Assembly: GCF_900129965.1 (NCBI RefSeq)
Contig: NZ_FQXM01000003.1
Coordinates: 248,001 to 312,000, forward strand
Source: Clostridium grantii DSM 8605
GTDB lineage: Bacteria > Bacillota > Clostridia > Clostridiales > Clostridiaceae
Reading direction: 5' to 3'
DNA: 64,000 nucleotides
Shown here: positions 8,016 to 16,839 of the stretch, piece after piece
How the letters are laid out: each line of letters opens with the position of its first letter
Position numbering within the stretch: position 1 is the stretch's first letter
Notes under the pieces: model-generated
Databases searched by the model: none
The model's input: the letters and a program-made list of their open reading frames with translations, nothing else
What the model was told of the DNA's origin: nothing
Translations under genes and position numbers: made by a program

Positions 8016-9700
8016 AACCTACCTCCGTTCATTGGAATTTCAAAAGTGATTGTGGTTCCTACATTTTTATTAGTAGTGATTTTTAATTCTTCATTATATA
8101 TTGATTTAAGTCTTGAAATTACATTTATAAGTCCTACTCCTCTATCCGCACTATTATTATTCATTATTTCTATATTTTCCATACCTATACCATCATCTTC
8201 AACCTTAAATTTCATTAGATTTTCCTGTTTATTTATACATATTTTAACTAACCCCTTACCATTTTTATTTCTAATTCCATGTTTCACCGCATTCTCTACT
8301 AAGGGTTGGAAAATCAGCGGAGGAATCATCATATTAATATTATGATCAATATCATATTCAATAAACAATTTATCAGGAAACCTTGCTTTTTCAATACTTA
8401 GATATGCTTCTATATAACGAATTTCCTCCTCTATAGGAATAAAGGGATCACTATTTTTAAAACTAGTTCTCAAAAATATACTTAACTCTTGCAATAATCT
8501 TCTTGCTTCTTCTGGATTGGTTCTAGTTATAGACATTATTGCATTTAAAGAATTGAATAAAAAATGGGGTTTTATTTGAGCTCTTAAAGCCTTCAATTCT
8601 GCTTGTTCTCTAAGTTGTTTTTGAGTTTCTATATTTCCCAATTCAATTTGAGTAGAAAATAAATTTCCTAAGCCTTTAAGCAATTCAATATCTGATTTTA
8701 AAATAGCATTCTCTTTGTTTTTATATATTTTTAAAACACCTATTACTGAATCATTCATTTTAAGCGGAGCAACAATAACAGATTTTAAAGAACATTCAGT
8801 ATTCTCACATCCAATTTGGTTTTTTCTCACTGCAAATTTTATTTCTCCCGTTTCTATACATTTTCTTGTAATATTCGTCCAAATGTCTCCCCCAGCTTTG
8901 TGATGATCTGCCCCCAATCCAATGTGAGCCAGGACCTTCTCCGTATCTGTAATGGATACTGCTGCATACTTAGTTATATTCTTTATTATATTAGCTGCTT
9001 TTTCAGCAGTGAGTTCATTAAGCCCTGTTCTAAAATATGGCAAGGTAAGATTGGCTATTTCTAGAGAAACTTGCGCTTTAAGAGCTGCTGCATTCTCATT
9101 TTCCATAATTATTTGTTGTATAAAAAGAAAAAATAAGCCAATCCCTAATGCATTTAAAAAAGTCATTGGAATAAATATTATCTTAACTAATTTTAAAGCT
9201 TCATAATATGGTTTTGCAATAATCAATATAATAATCATTTGTAATATTTCAACAACTAAACCTACAAAAATACCATAAATCCACTTCTTATCTTTGCTTT
9301 CTATATATTCCTTTGCATACCCTGCTATAATCCCCCCAAGCAAAGTAGAAATTCCGCATGAAATTGATGTAAGGTCCCCTCCTGTAGCAAAGAAGGCTCT
9401 ATGAATCCCCGCAATCAAGCCAGAAACTGCTCCTACAACTGGCCCACCCAATAAGCCTGATACCACAATTGGTATTGTTCTTGAGTTTGCTATCCCTCCT
9501 GAGACTGGTGTTCCAAGCATTGTCATTAATATACCCATGAAGCCCCACAGTATAGCGAAAATTATATTTTCCTTAAATGTATATTTTATTTTTAACACAT
9601 AATTCTTAAAAAACTTTGTTCTAGATATAAAAAAAGCAAACATTATTATTAGCCCAAGTCTTTCAAGTAAGTTAATTGATAGAGTAAGTATCACCTTCAT
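8012..9700 (-). CDS. LytS/BtsS-like sensor histidine kinase
   Basis: 562 residues. The N-terminal 5TMR-LYT membrane region (about residues 1-200, five to six helices with PVSGGIANSRTIP) is followed by a GAF domain (about 210-350), a His_kinase block with the phosphorylated histidine in IKPHFLFNSLNAI, and an HATPase domain with N box VENAVKHGI and DDGIGM. In E. coli the equivalent BtsS binds pyruvate. It is coupled by a 4-nt overlap to the LytTR regulator. Two copies of the cstA-type motif lie about 80-105 bp upstream, which suggests autoregulation. Confidence 0.9.
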   Translation of the reverse strand: MKVILTLSINLLERLGLIIMFAFFISRTKFFKNYVLKIKYTFKENIIFAILWGFMGILMTMLGTPVSGGIANSRTIPIVVSGLLGGPVVGAVSGLIAGIHRAFFATGGDLTSISCGISTLLGGIIAGYAKEYIESKDKKWIYGIFVGLVVEILQMIIILIIAKPYYEALKLVKIIFIPMTFLNALGIGLFFLFIQQIIMENENAAALKAQVSLEIANLTLPYFRTGLNELTAEKAANIIKNITKYAAVSITDTEKVLAHIGLGADHHKAGGDIWTNITRKCIETGEIKFAVRKNQIGCENTECSLKSVIVAPLKMNDSVIGVLKIYKNKENAILKSDIELLKGLGNLFSTQIELGNIETQKQLREQAELKALRAQIKPHFLFNSLNAIMSITRTNPEEARRLLQELSIFLRTSFKNSDPFIPIEEEIRYIEAYLSIEKARFPDKLFIEYDIDHNINMMIPPLIFQPLVENAVKHGIRNKNGKGLVKICINKQENLMKFKVEDDGIGMENIEIMNNNSADRGVGLINVISRLKSIYNEELKITTNKNVGTTITFEIPMNGGRL

Positions 9701-9778
9701 TCCTCCTATTTTTCTTTTGTAAATATATTTTTTATATTAATAATTATATCTTATTCTATTAGTATTTGGTATTTATAT

Positions 9779-9807
9779 TTAAAATACAAGAAATTAGCTT
9801 GAAATAC
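9779..9807 (-). promoter_or_regulatory. LytTR-type motif pair upstream of lytS-like gene
   Basis: Minus-strand GTATTTCAA (9799-9807) and GTATTTTAA (9779-9787) are 20 bp apart. They share orientation and sequence with the three motifs before cstA. The interval lies between the divergent kinase and fba genes, so it could also influence fba. Confidence 0.5.
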
Positions 9808-9851
9808 TTGACTAATTCAAAATTTCCATTTATTTTTTTATGATTATAGCT

Positions 9852-9857
9852 TATAAT
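9852..9857 (+). promoter_or_regulatory. Probable -10 element of fba
   Basis: A perfect TATAAT lies 77 nt before the fba start. No convincing -35 is seen at 17 bp. A TTGACT at 9808-9813 is too far (38 bp) to pair with it. Confidence 0.4.
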
Positions 9858-9933
9858 AAGCATGGAGTAAAAAAAATTTATCAATTATTTTCCAACAGGA
9901 TTTGATTGAAATTTAAGGTTATGGAGGTTACTT

Positions 9934-10797
9934 ATGTTAGTTTCAGCAAAAGAAATGTTAAACAAAGCTAGAGATGGTAAGTATGCGGTGGGTCAATTCA
10001 ATATCAACAATTTAGAATGGACTAAGGCAATTTTATTAACTGCTCAAGAAAACAATTCACCAGTTATCCTTGGTGTGTCTGAAGGCGCAGGCAAGTATAT
10101 GGGTGGATATGATGCTGTAGTTGGAATGGTTAATGGATTACTTAAAGGATTAAACATTACAGTTCCAGTATCATTACATTTAGATCATGGTAGTTATGAA
10201 GGTGTTTTCCAAACAATCGAAGCTGGATTTTCTTCAGTAATGTTTGATGGTTCTCACTATTCAATCGAAGAAAATATAGAAAAAACAAAAGAGTTCGTAG
10301 CTTTAACAGCTTCTAAAGGTATTTCATTAGAAGCAGAAGTTGGTTCAATTGGTGGAGAAGAAGATGGAGTTGTTGGTGCTGGCGAAATCGCTGATGCAGC
10401 TGAATGTAAATTAATAGCTGATTTAGGCGTTACAATGCTTGCTGCTGGTATCGGAAATATTCACGGAAAATACCCTGAAAACTGGGCAGGACTTGATTTT
10501 ACTGCTTTAGCTGCTATCAAAGATGCTACTGGAAATTCTCCACTAGTTTTACACGGTGGTACAGGAATTCCAGATGAAATGATCAAAGAAGCTATCTCTT
10601 TAGGAGTTGCTAAAATAAATGTTAACACTGAATTACAATTAGTATTTGCAGAAGCTACTCGTAAATACATCGAAGCTGGAAAAGACTTACAAGGAAAAGG
10701 ATTTGACCCTCGTAAAGTATTAGCTCCTGGTTTTGAAGCAATAAAAGATATGGTTAAAATTAAAATGGATTTATTTGGTTCAACTAACCAAGCATAA
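9934..10797 (+). CDS. fba: Class II fructose-1,6-bisphosphate aldolase
   Basis: 287 residues, the normal length for the Bacillus/Clostridium FbaA type. Metal and substrate motifs are visible: HLDHGSYE near residue 80, the catalytic-loop glutamates in LEAEVGSIGG, zinc-ligand HGKYP and the phosphate-binding HGGTGIP. It cleaves fructose-1,6-bisphosphate to DHAP and glyceraldehyde-3-phosphate. A GGAGG site sits 6 nt before the ATG. It is monocistronic, the only glycolytic gene here on the plus strand and 30 kb from the gap-eno operon. Codon choice is strongly biased, as expected for a highly expressed gene. Confidence 0.96.
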   Translation: MLVSAKEMLNKARDGKYAVGQFNINNLEWTKAILLTAQENNSPVILGVSEGAGKYMGGYDAVVGMVNGLLKGLNITVPVSLHLDHGSYEGVFQTIEAGFSSVMFDGSHYSIEENIEKTKEFVALTASKGISLEAEVGSIGGEEDGVVGAGEIADAAECKLIADLGVTMLAAGIGNIHGKYPENWAGLDFTALAAIKDATGNSPLVLHGGTGIPDEMIKEAISLGVAKINVNTELQLVFAEATRKYIEAGKDLQGKGFDPRKVLAPGFEAIKDMVKIKMDLFGSTNQA

Positions 10798-10844
10798 TTC
10801 AATTAGCTTTTAGATTATAAAAGCAGTTAAATTAGTTAAAAATT

Positions 10845-10897
10845 AAACAACCTAAATTTATCTTCTCTTTATAAGATAAATTTAGGTTGTTTTTGTT
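10845..10897 (+). terminator. Terminator of fba
   Basis: A perfect stem of about 17 bp (AACAACCTAAATTTATC and its complement) with a 12-nt loop is followed by TTTTTGTTTT. Confidence 0.9.
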
Positions 10898-10924
10898 TTA
10901 AGTTTTCTTTTCTAAACATATAAA

Positions 10925-10975
10925 TAATAAGGGAGAAAAATTTGTATTTATACAATTTTTTTCTTCCCTTATTTT
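10925..10975. terminator. Stem-loop between fba and the small minus ORF
   Basis: AATAAGGGA-AAAATTTGTA pairs with TACAATTTTTTTCTTCCCTTATT around a TTTA loop. It lies just after the stop of the 79-codon minus-strand frame and could terminate it. Confidence 0.6.
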
Positions 10976-10992
10976 ATTATTATCGTTCTATC

Positions 10993-11232
10993 TTAATAAA
11001 CCACAACTCTCAATGTTTCAAGGGCATCGTCACAAAGATGAACGTCTACAGTTTCGCCATTAAATACGTTTTGTGATAAATCTAACCCAATTTCTTTCAT
11101 TAAATCTATTGTATCTTGGTCTTGATCTAGCCCTTTCTTTACTACCATACGAAATTCGTAAGTACTTCCATTCTTATTTAATTGTTTTGATATTTTTCTT
11201 TTGGATGTAGTCATGCCCGGTATAACCAGCAT
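10993..11232 (-). CDS. Small hypothetical ORF, possibly a chimeric gene remnant
   Basis: 79 codons, family not recognised. The first about 22 residues are antisense to the decayed receiver-domain reading frame on the plus strand, so the initial part is unlikely to be genuine. The remainder (from about position 11160 down) is acidic, with IGLDLSQ and VDVHLCDDALETLRV, and ends just before a stem-loop. It could be the C-terminal stump of a lost gene joined here by the same rearrangement that truncated the response regulator. No clear ribosome binding site is seen. Confidence 0.3.
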   Translation of the reverse strand: MLVIPGMTTSKRKISKQLNKNGSTYEFRMVVKKGLDQDQDTIDLMKEIGLDLSQNVFNGETVDVHLCDDALETLRVVVY

Positions 11233-11755
11233 TGAGCTTGCTGCCGATATAATAAATCAAGATTCCATTAGAAAAATAATATTCTTAACTTCAAGTCCGG
11301 AATTTGCAGTAGAATCTTATTCTGTCAGTGCTTTTGACTATATATTAAAGCCTATTAAAAAGAACAAACTCTCTTTTGTTTTAGGAAAAGCTATCAATGA
11401 TATTTATAGCGAAACAAAAAAATATATCATTGTCAAAACACAAATGGGTTTGTTTAAAATATTTATGCATGAGCTAATATATATTGATATTATAAAAAGA
11501 ACTACATTTTTTCATCAAACAAACGGAGTTGTAATAGAAAGCATTGCTACTCTTTCTAAAGCTGAAGTAGTTTTATTAAAAGATAAACGTTTTATAAAGC
11601 CTCATCGTTCATATATTGTTAATTTAGACTATATCAAGAATTTATCACAGAATGGCTTTACTATGACAAACAACCATCTTATACCTATTTCAAGAAATGC
11701 TTTTAAAGAGGCAAAGCAGGCATATATAAATTATTCCTTTCAGCAAGAAGATTAA
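11162..11755 (+). pseudogene. LytTR response regulator lacking the start of its receiver domain
   Basis: Recognisable coding begins at FDIFLLDVVMPG, the phosphoacceptor strand of a receiver domain, and continues through DYILKPIKK into a complete LytTR DNA-binding domain (FIKPHRSYIVNL, PISRNAF). An in-frame TAA at 11159-11161 closes the frame before the first about 45 residues of a normal receiver, so the acidic pocket is missing. The longest ATG-initiated frame starts at 11201. Without the N-terminus it cannot be normally phosphorylated. A free LytTR domain could still bind DNA if translated. The convergent AgrC-like kinase is its likely former partner. Confidence 0.75.
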
Positions 11756-11805
11756 TAAGGTCAATGTACATAAGTAAATTATTAGCAAAATCAAAAGTAT
11801 ATTTC

Positions 11806-11848
11806 AAATAAAAATAAGACTCAGCAGAGCTGAGGCTTATTTTTATTT
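11806..11848. terminator. Bidirectional terminator between convergent genes
   Basis: AAATAAAAATAAG-ACTCAGC pairs with GCTGAGGCTTATTTTTATTT around an AGA loop, with U runs on both strands. It serves both the regulator remnant (plus) and the kinase (minus). Confidence 0.88.
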
Positions 11849-11864
11849 GTTAAAACTTAATAAT

Positions 11865-13142
11865 TTATAAGATGATGTTTGTTTTAAAGATTCCATTTTC
11901 TGATGTAAAGGAGCATACCCCATTGTATTTTTCTGCTATAGCTGCAATACTTTTTGTACCAATGCCATGATTTTCGGACTCATTTATTGGTATTTTATCA
12001 ACAAACATGACTGTTCCTTCAAAGCTATTAGTTATTTTTATAAATAACTTATCCTTTTTAGTTTTGCAGATAATTTTTAAGATTTTATCATTTGTACTCT
12101 CAATATTAACTAAAGCATTTATAGCATTTTCAATGGCGTTTGAAAACACAAGGCAAAGATCCATATCTGATATAGCTAATTGCTTTGGAAGTTCAATATG
12201 AGTTTCAACTTCTATGTGCTCTTTCTTTGCTTTTGTAACATAGAAATGCATAATCAAATTAAGTGAATAATTACTGCAATAAGTTTCAACTGTAATACTA
12301 TCAATACTTTTTTCAACCTCTGTAATGTATTTTTGTGCGGCTTCTTTGTTGTTGTCAGCAAGATAAGCATTTATAAGATTAAGATGGTGCCTCATATCAT
12401 GTCGGTAAATGATAGTTTTTTCCTGAGATTCTTTTAATGCTTCCAAGTTTTGCTTTGATGCAGTTATTTGCATTTGCAGCAAGTTTTGTTCATTTTGTAG
12501 AGTTAGCTGTTCTCTTGTTTGTTTAAAAAGCCATAAAATCAAAATATAAGATACAATTGTAAATATAAGTCCTCGTATGCTTGGCACTAAAGTGTTTTGT
12601 GATATCACATCGCCCAAATTATACTTACCAGAGGAATAAGTAAGTATTGAGTAAGTTAGTGGTAGAACGCAAAAACCTAACCAACCTTTATCTGTGTTAC
12701 GCAACATATAAAGAATATATGGTCTAAAATACCTGTAGGTAATAAAACCAGTAGGTATATATAGTATTAAGGAAATAACGTACATGATTTCCAAACTCAA
12801 ACCAAAAAAACTGGAAATCAAAATCGCTATTAAAACTATTGATGAAACTAAAGCAATCACCGTCAAATGTACAAATGCTAACTTTATTCCTTTGTACTTT
12901 GATACAAAAATAAAGGCTATATATAGTGGAATCTGTGCTAGAAAGGTATATAGCTTCATAAAAGTTTCATATCCAAAATTTATCCAAACATAAGAATCAA
13001 TGACAATCATTAAAATCACGAACAAGCCCATAAAATAAAGGTCTTTCTTGTGTTTAACTTCAAAGTCTATAAGCATACATACTACAATTGTCGCAAAAAT
13101 AAGAGTAAGTACAATTCCGATTAAATCCATACTCCTTTCCAC
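11865..13142 (-). CDS. AgrC-like sensor histidine kinase (HPK10, GHKL)
   Basis: 425 residues. About six membrane helices fill the first 200 residues, followed by a coiled-coil linker, the H-box IIYRHDMRHHLNL (about 250) and a GHKL ATPase domain with FSNAIENAINA and HGIGTKSI. This build is typical of peptide quorum-sensing kinases such as AgrC, which pair with LytTR regulators. The neighbouring LytTR regulator is truncated, and no agrB/agrD-type peptide genes are seen, so its cognate signal and output may be lost or encoded elsewhere. Confidence 0.85.
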   Translation of the reverse strand: MERSMDLIGIVLTLIFATIVVCMLIDFEVKHKKDLYFMGLFVILMIVIDSYVWINFGYETFMKLYTFLAQIPLYIAFIFVSKYKGIKLAFVHLTVIALVSSIVLIAILISSFFGLSLEIMYVISLILYIPTGFITYRYFRPYILYMLRNTDKGWLGFCVLPLTYSILTYSSGKYNLGDVISQNTLVPSIRGLIFTIVSYILILWLFKQTREQLTLQNEQNLLQMQITASKQNLEALKESQEKTIIYRHDMRHHLNLINAYLADNNKEAAQKYITEVEKSIDSITVETYCSNYSLNLIMHFYVTKAKKEHIEVETHIELPKQLAISDMDLCLVFSNAIENAINALVNIESTNDKILKIICKTKKDKLFIKITNSFEGTVMFVDKIPINESENHGIGTKSIAAIAEKYNGVCSFTSENGIFKTNIIL

Positions 13143-13314
13143 CTCACTTTAATATTTTAGTTCTATAAAACTCTCAAGTTATTAATATGCTTAACCACTT
13201 CTTAAATATCACCTTCAATATAGGCAACCTTTAGGTGAATTTAATATAATTTTATATTATTTTATAGAATAAATCAAACTATTAAAGGAATTACAGAAAA
13301 AACAAAGTATTTTT

Positions 13315-14187
13315 CTATTGAAGAGCCTTCATTGCAAGAGCAATAGCACCACATGTACCAGCTGACTGACCAAGTTCTGGATATACAATATATTCATCAA
13401 TATTTTTCAATATTTCATTCTTTTGAACATATCCATTTAAAAGCTCTACAACATACTCTCTTATTTTAGGGAATATATGCTTTTGTTGCATAACTCCTCC
13501 ACCCATAATTATTTTTTGTGGTGATAAGATCAAAATATAATTAACTAAAGCTTGAGCTAAATAATAAGCTTCAAAATCCCATCCTTGGTGATCACTTGGT
13601 ATTTCATGTCCCTTTACACCCCATCTAGCTTCAATAGCTGGTCCTGCTGCTAACCCTTCTAAACAATCTTTGTGGAATGGGCATTTTCCTTCATAGGTAT
13701 CCTCTTTATGTCTTCTTACAAATATATGTCCCATTTCTGGGTGAAGCAATCCGTGAACCAGATTATTTTCTACCACCGCTCCTGCACCTATACCTGTCCC
13801 AACTGTTATGTATAAGCACGATTGAAGTCCTTTAGCCGTTCCCCAAGTAAGTTCGCCTAATGCCGCTCCATTTACATCCGTATCAAATGCCTTTGGAACA
13901 TTAAAATGTTTGTTCAACTCTTTAATTATATTATAATTGGACCAACCTACTTTTGGTGTAGAAGTGATAGAACCATAAGTTTGACTTTTTTTATCTGGAT
14001 CTATTGGTCCAAAGGACCCTACTCCCATTGCAACAAATTCCTTATCTTTAAAAAACTCTATTACCTTTGCCATAGTTTCTTCTGGTGTAGTTGTAGGATA
14101 AGATTCCTTTTCAAGTACTTCTCCTTTTTCATTTCCAATAGCACAAACAAATTTTGTGCCCCCTGCTTCAATTGCTGCAAATAACAT
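13315..14187 (-). CDS. scrK: ROK-family fructokinase
   Basis: About 290 residues from the ATG at 14187; GGAGG lies 7 nt before this ATG, whereas an in-frame ATG 6 codons upstream lies on top of the ribosome binding site. The N-terminal FAAIEAGGTKF phosphate loop, VGTGIGAG and the ROK zinc region (HPEMGHIFVRRH...GKCPFHKDCLEGLAAG) are present. The family phosphorylates fructose with ATP. It lies 72 nt downstream of the GH32 sucrose hydrolase, so it handles the fructose released from sucrose. No sugar transporter or LacI regulator is adjacent. Confidence 0.92.
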   Translation of the reverse strand: MLFAAIEAGGTKFVCAIGNEKGEVLEKESYPTTTPEETMAKVIEFFKDKEFVAMGVGSFGPIDPDKKSQTYGSITSTPKVGWSNYNIIKELNKHFNVPKAFDTDVNGAALGELTWGTAKGLQSCLYITVGTGIGAGAVVENNLVHGLLHPEMGHIFVRRHKEDTYEGKCPFHKDCLEGLAAGPAIEARWGVKGHEIPSDHQGWDFEAYYLAQALVNYILILSPQKIIMGGGVMQQKHIFPKIREYVVELLNGYVQKNEILKNIDEYIVYPELGQSAGTCGAIALAMKALQ

Positions 14188-14259
14188 AATACTACCTCCA
14201 AACATGATTTGTTTTATTACTTAAAATTAAATTTTATCAATTACTTGGCTTACAACTCT

Positions 14260-15813
14260 TTATTGGTTCCAACTGGAATTCATTCTAAAGATTTCTAAGG
14301 ATCTTAATTTTACACTTCCGTTTTTGCTGAATACTTCTACACTCTTTTCTTTACCCCAATTGGGGAATACTTGATCTGAAATAACATACATACCGTCATT
14401 TCCAAATACTTCAATCAAAGATGCATCTACAAATATTTTCAATTCAATTTCATTATATTCTTCCATTAACTCTACTTCATGAACTGCTGGGAAAGCTGGA
14501 TCAAAACTAGTATTTCCTGAATTTCTTCTATCCAAAAATAATTTATTTTCCCTTGATTTATATCCAATCACAGTTTCACTTTCTTTTGTTTTTAAAACCT
14601 TAAACCCAAACTCTATTGCATCTTTCACTTCAAATCTTGCAACAATTTCCAATGATTCTCCTTGAATCCCTGTTAGAATATCTGTACCTGCTTCAATTTC
14701 AATATCCTCACCCTTAAAGATAGATTCTTTTAAAGTGCTTAATTGCTGTATAGGCTGTTGTGATAACCTTAATCCTTTTTTCGTATTAATGAGTTCTATA
14801 GTTCTAGGTATGCTCATGGAACTTTTCCAATTAGTAGTAGGAGTTTCTCTAGCATATCTCCAGTTACTCATCCAAGCAATCCAGATAGGTTTTTCTTCAA
14901 CTTTAACATTACTCCAAGTAACCGCGGCATAAAAATCCGCACCATAATCAACCCAAAGAATCTCTTCTTTATTCATTGCTTTATCATCCTTTGTAAAAGT
15001 TATACCATCAAAATCTCCAATAAAATATAACATACCTGAACCACCAGCAGGCGTTTCGTAATCTTTTTTATTTACTCCATTGTTATCTCCAACACTCAAC
15101 ATTAATACCCATTTTTTCTTTTCTTCATAACCTTTAACTGGTACTTGAACTAAATCTGGACATTCAAATACACCTCTGTGTATATACTTTTCTTCAGCTC
15201 CAAAAGAACTTGCAAATGTCCAATTTATTAAGTTTGGTGATGTATAAATCTCAACTCTATCTTGAACTGCTAAGGGCATAATCCATTTGCATGTTTCTTC
15301 ATGCCAGAAAACTTTTGGATCTCTAAAATCCGTTGTATTGGTTGGAAGTAAAACTGGGTTATTTTCATACATTGTCCATGTTCTACCCTTATCTTTACTA
15401 TAAGCAATACTTTGAGCTTGATCCATACCTGGAACAACTTTATTGTCTGCATGTGTAAAAATTGCAACAATCCCTTCTCCAACATCATCAAATAGTCCTG
15501 ATGTATTATCTTTATCCCAAACGGCACTTCCTGAAAATATCATTCCATTTTTATCTGGGGCAAGTGCTATAGGTAATTCTTCCCAACGAATTAAATCTTT
15601 ACTAACCGCATGCCCCCAATGCATAGGACCCCAAACCGTATCATGTGGATAGTATTGATAAAACATATGATATTCACCTAAATAATAAATTAATCCATTA
15701 GGATCATTCATCCAATTTTTTAAAGGTGAATAATGAAATTGACCCCTATATTCTTCTTTATAATCTATTGCTACATCATTAGCATTAATTTTTTCTATTA
15801 TAATTTCTCCCAT
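14260..15813 (-). CDS. scrB: GH32 sucrose-6-phosphate hydrolase / beta-fructofuranosidase
   Basis: About 517 residues from the ATG at 15813, which follows GGAGG by 5 nt; a GTG four codons upstream overlaps that site and is less likely. The GH32 catalytic residues are visible in WMNDPNG (nucleophile), FRDPKV (transition-state stabiliser) and ECPDL (acid/base). The C-terminal beta-sandwich is complete. There is no signal peptide, so it acts in the cytoplasm, probably on sucrose-6-phosphate delivered by a PTS encoded elsewhere. It forms an operon with the fructokinase gene. Activity on short fructans is also possible. Confidence 0.9.
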   Translation of the reverse strand: MGEIIIEKINANDVAIDYKEEYRGQFHYSPLKNWMNDPNGLIYYLGEYHMFYQYYPHDTVWGPMHWGHAVSKDLIRWEELPIALAPDKNGMIFSGSAVWDKDNTSGLFDDVGEGIVAIFTHADNKVVPGMDQAQSIAYSKDKGRTWTMYENNPVLLPTNTTDFRDPKVFWHEETCKWIMPLAVQDRVEIYTSPNLINWTFASSFGAEEKYIHRGVFECPDLVQVPVKGYEEKKKWVLMLSVGDNNGVNKKDYETPAGGSGMLYFIGDFDGITFTKDDKAMNKEEILWVDYGADFYAAVTWSNVKVEEKPIWIAWMSNWRYARETPTTNWKSSMSIPRTIELINTKKGLRLSQQPIQQLSTLKESIFKGEDIEIEAGTDILTGIQGESLEIVARFEVKDAIEFGFKVLKTKESETVIGYKSRENKLFLDRRNSGNTSFDPAFPAVHEVELMEEYNEIELKIFVDASLIEVFGNDGMYVISDQVFPNWGKEKSVEVFSKNGSVKLRSLEIFRMNSSWNQ

Positions 15814-16042
15814 AATGTCCTCCACTTGCTCATGAAATATTTTTATATTAGTAAAATCCCACCAAGAAATTCTTTAACATCGGAAACCAATTACTCATAT
15901 AAATTTATTTATATCTTATCATTTATCTATATACTTTGCAGTAAAAACTTTACATTGAGCCGAGTAAAATATTCATTCTTCAGAGATTTTGGGGAGAGCT
16001 CAAAAACACCAAATTACAGCTCAATGGATAAAATATATGTTC

Positions 16043-16309
16043 TTAAGTCTCAGCATTTTGGTTTAAACCTTCTAATCCATTTACTAATTCACAATCTCGA
16101 AGAATTGCCTCAATCTTTTTCTTATTCCTTTGTTTATTAATCCAGTAAACAAAACCATGATCAGTCAATAAATTTTCTAAGAACATATCTACAACTTCTT
16201 CTTCCTTATATTTAGAATATTTAGAATAGTATGTAAGTATAGTCATTGTTTTTTCTGATATATTCCAAGTAACTTTTTTCTTTGCTATTTTAGGTTTTAT
16301 ATACTTCAC
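16043..16309 (-). CDS. Small basic protein, possibly ribbon-helix-helix, beside IS66 remnant
   Basis: 88 residues from a GTG start with GGAG upstream. The N-terminus is lysine-rich (KYIKPKIAKKKVTWNI) and is followed by predicted helices with SEKTMTILTYYSKYSKYKEEEVVDM broken by short turns, a pattern like small ribbon-helix-helix or transposon-associated proteins. The family is not recognised with certainty. It lies 26 nt downstream of a truncated IS66 TnpA-like frame, so it may be an accessory gene of that element or host DNA beyond its broken end. Confidence 0.5.
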   Translation of the reverse strand: MKYIKPKIAKKKVTWNISEKTMTILTYYSKYSKYKEEEVVDMFLENLLTDHGFVYWINKQRNKKKIEAILRDCELVNGLEGLNQNAET

Positions 16310-16335
16310 AACTTTCCAACTCCTTCATTTTCTAT

Positions 16336-16482
16336 TTAAATTATAAAATTTTTATGATAGTAAAACTGACTTTTTGTAAGCTCATTTTCAATACAAAAAT
16401 CTTTTACTGTTTTTGAGCCTTGAAGGGAATCAAATTTATTTATATATTCCTCCCAGGTTGCATTATCTAATTTTCTAGCCAT
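16336..16482 (-). pseudogene. Truncated IS66 TnpA-like ORF
   Basis: 48 codons with a good GGGAGG site 8 nt upstream. The protein has the IS66 orf1 layout: NATWEEYINKFD, then a helix-turn-helix-like KTVKDFCIENELTKSQFYYH. Full-length proteins are about 110 residues and continue past FYYHKK; here the frame ends after six further residues, so it is truncated. Together with the terminal repeat at 16567 it marks an IS66 remnant. Confidence 0.65.
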
Positions 16483-16567
16483 AGTTTATCCTCCCATCAA
16501 TAATCTTATGAGATGATTTTATCAATGAGAGCACATTATATCTAGGTACTTAATTTTTGACGCTTAC
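16336..16567 (-). mobile_element. IS66-family remnant, left end
   Basis: On the minus strand the sequence GTAAGCGTCAAAAATTA at 16551-16567 matches the conserved IS66 terminal repeat GTAAGCG. It stands 84 nt before the truncated TnpA-like frame, the normal layout of an IS66 left end. No matching right end, TnpB or transposase (TnpC) is seen, so the element is inactive. Its broken end lies somewhere between 16043 and 16340. Confidence 0.55.
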
Positions 16568-16839
16568 AGATAATTCTTTATTATTAGATATAAAAAAGAC
16601 TGCAAATAAATTCGATTTTCAAATCTATTTACAGTCTTAGGCTTTTAATAAATATTACTTCTTCTTGATATAACTAGGTATAAAATTTATAAAGTCAAAT
16701 CACCAAGTAAAAATCCATTATTAGATATTTATTCACTAAAAGATTAAAATTAGCATTTTATTTACCAGGACCGGTTCTTATAGTGAGAAATCTTTGCTGA
16801 CGAGCTTGCTTGTGGAGCGGACAAGTTCTGACTTGCTAA
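16483..16839. other. 357-bp gene-free stretch
   Basis: It holds the IS66 terminal repeat (to 16567), the terminator of the beta-propeller gene (16591-16638) and, from about 16760 to 16835, a less AT-rich segment with no supported frame. Nothing else is recognisable. Confidence 0.6.
16591..16638 (-). terminator. Terminator after the beta-propeller immunity gene (duplicated element)
   Basis: AAGACTGTAAATAGATT pairs with AATTTATTTGCAGTCTT, followed on the minus strand by TTTTTTATA. The 27 bp at 16586-16612 are identical to 20175-20201, where a second terminator ends another toxin-locus module. Confidence 0.85.

Noticed and set aside
9808..9857. TTGACT and TATAAT as the fba promoter
   Set aside because: The spacer would be 38 bp, far outside the 16-18 bp range; only the -10 is kept.
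10461..10802. Minus-strand 113-codon ORF opposite fba
   Set aside because: Antisense to a highly expressed aldolase gene and overlaps catalytic motifs; no ribosome binding site.
15814..16042. ScrR or antiterminator site upstream of the sucrose genes
   Set aside because: An inverted CATTGAGC/GCTCAATG pair is present but widely spaced, and no LacI-type operator or RAT hairpin could be supported.
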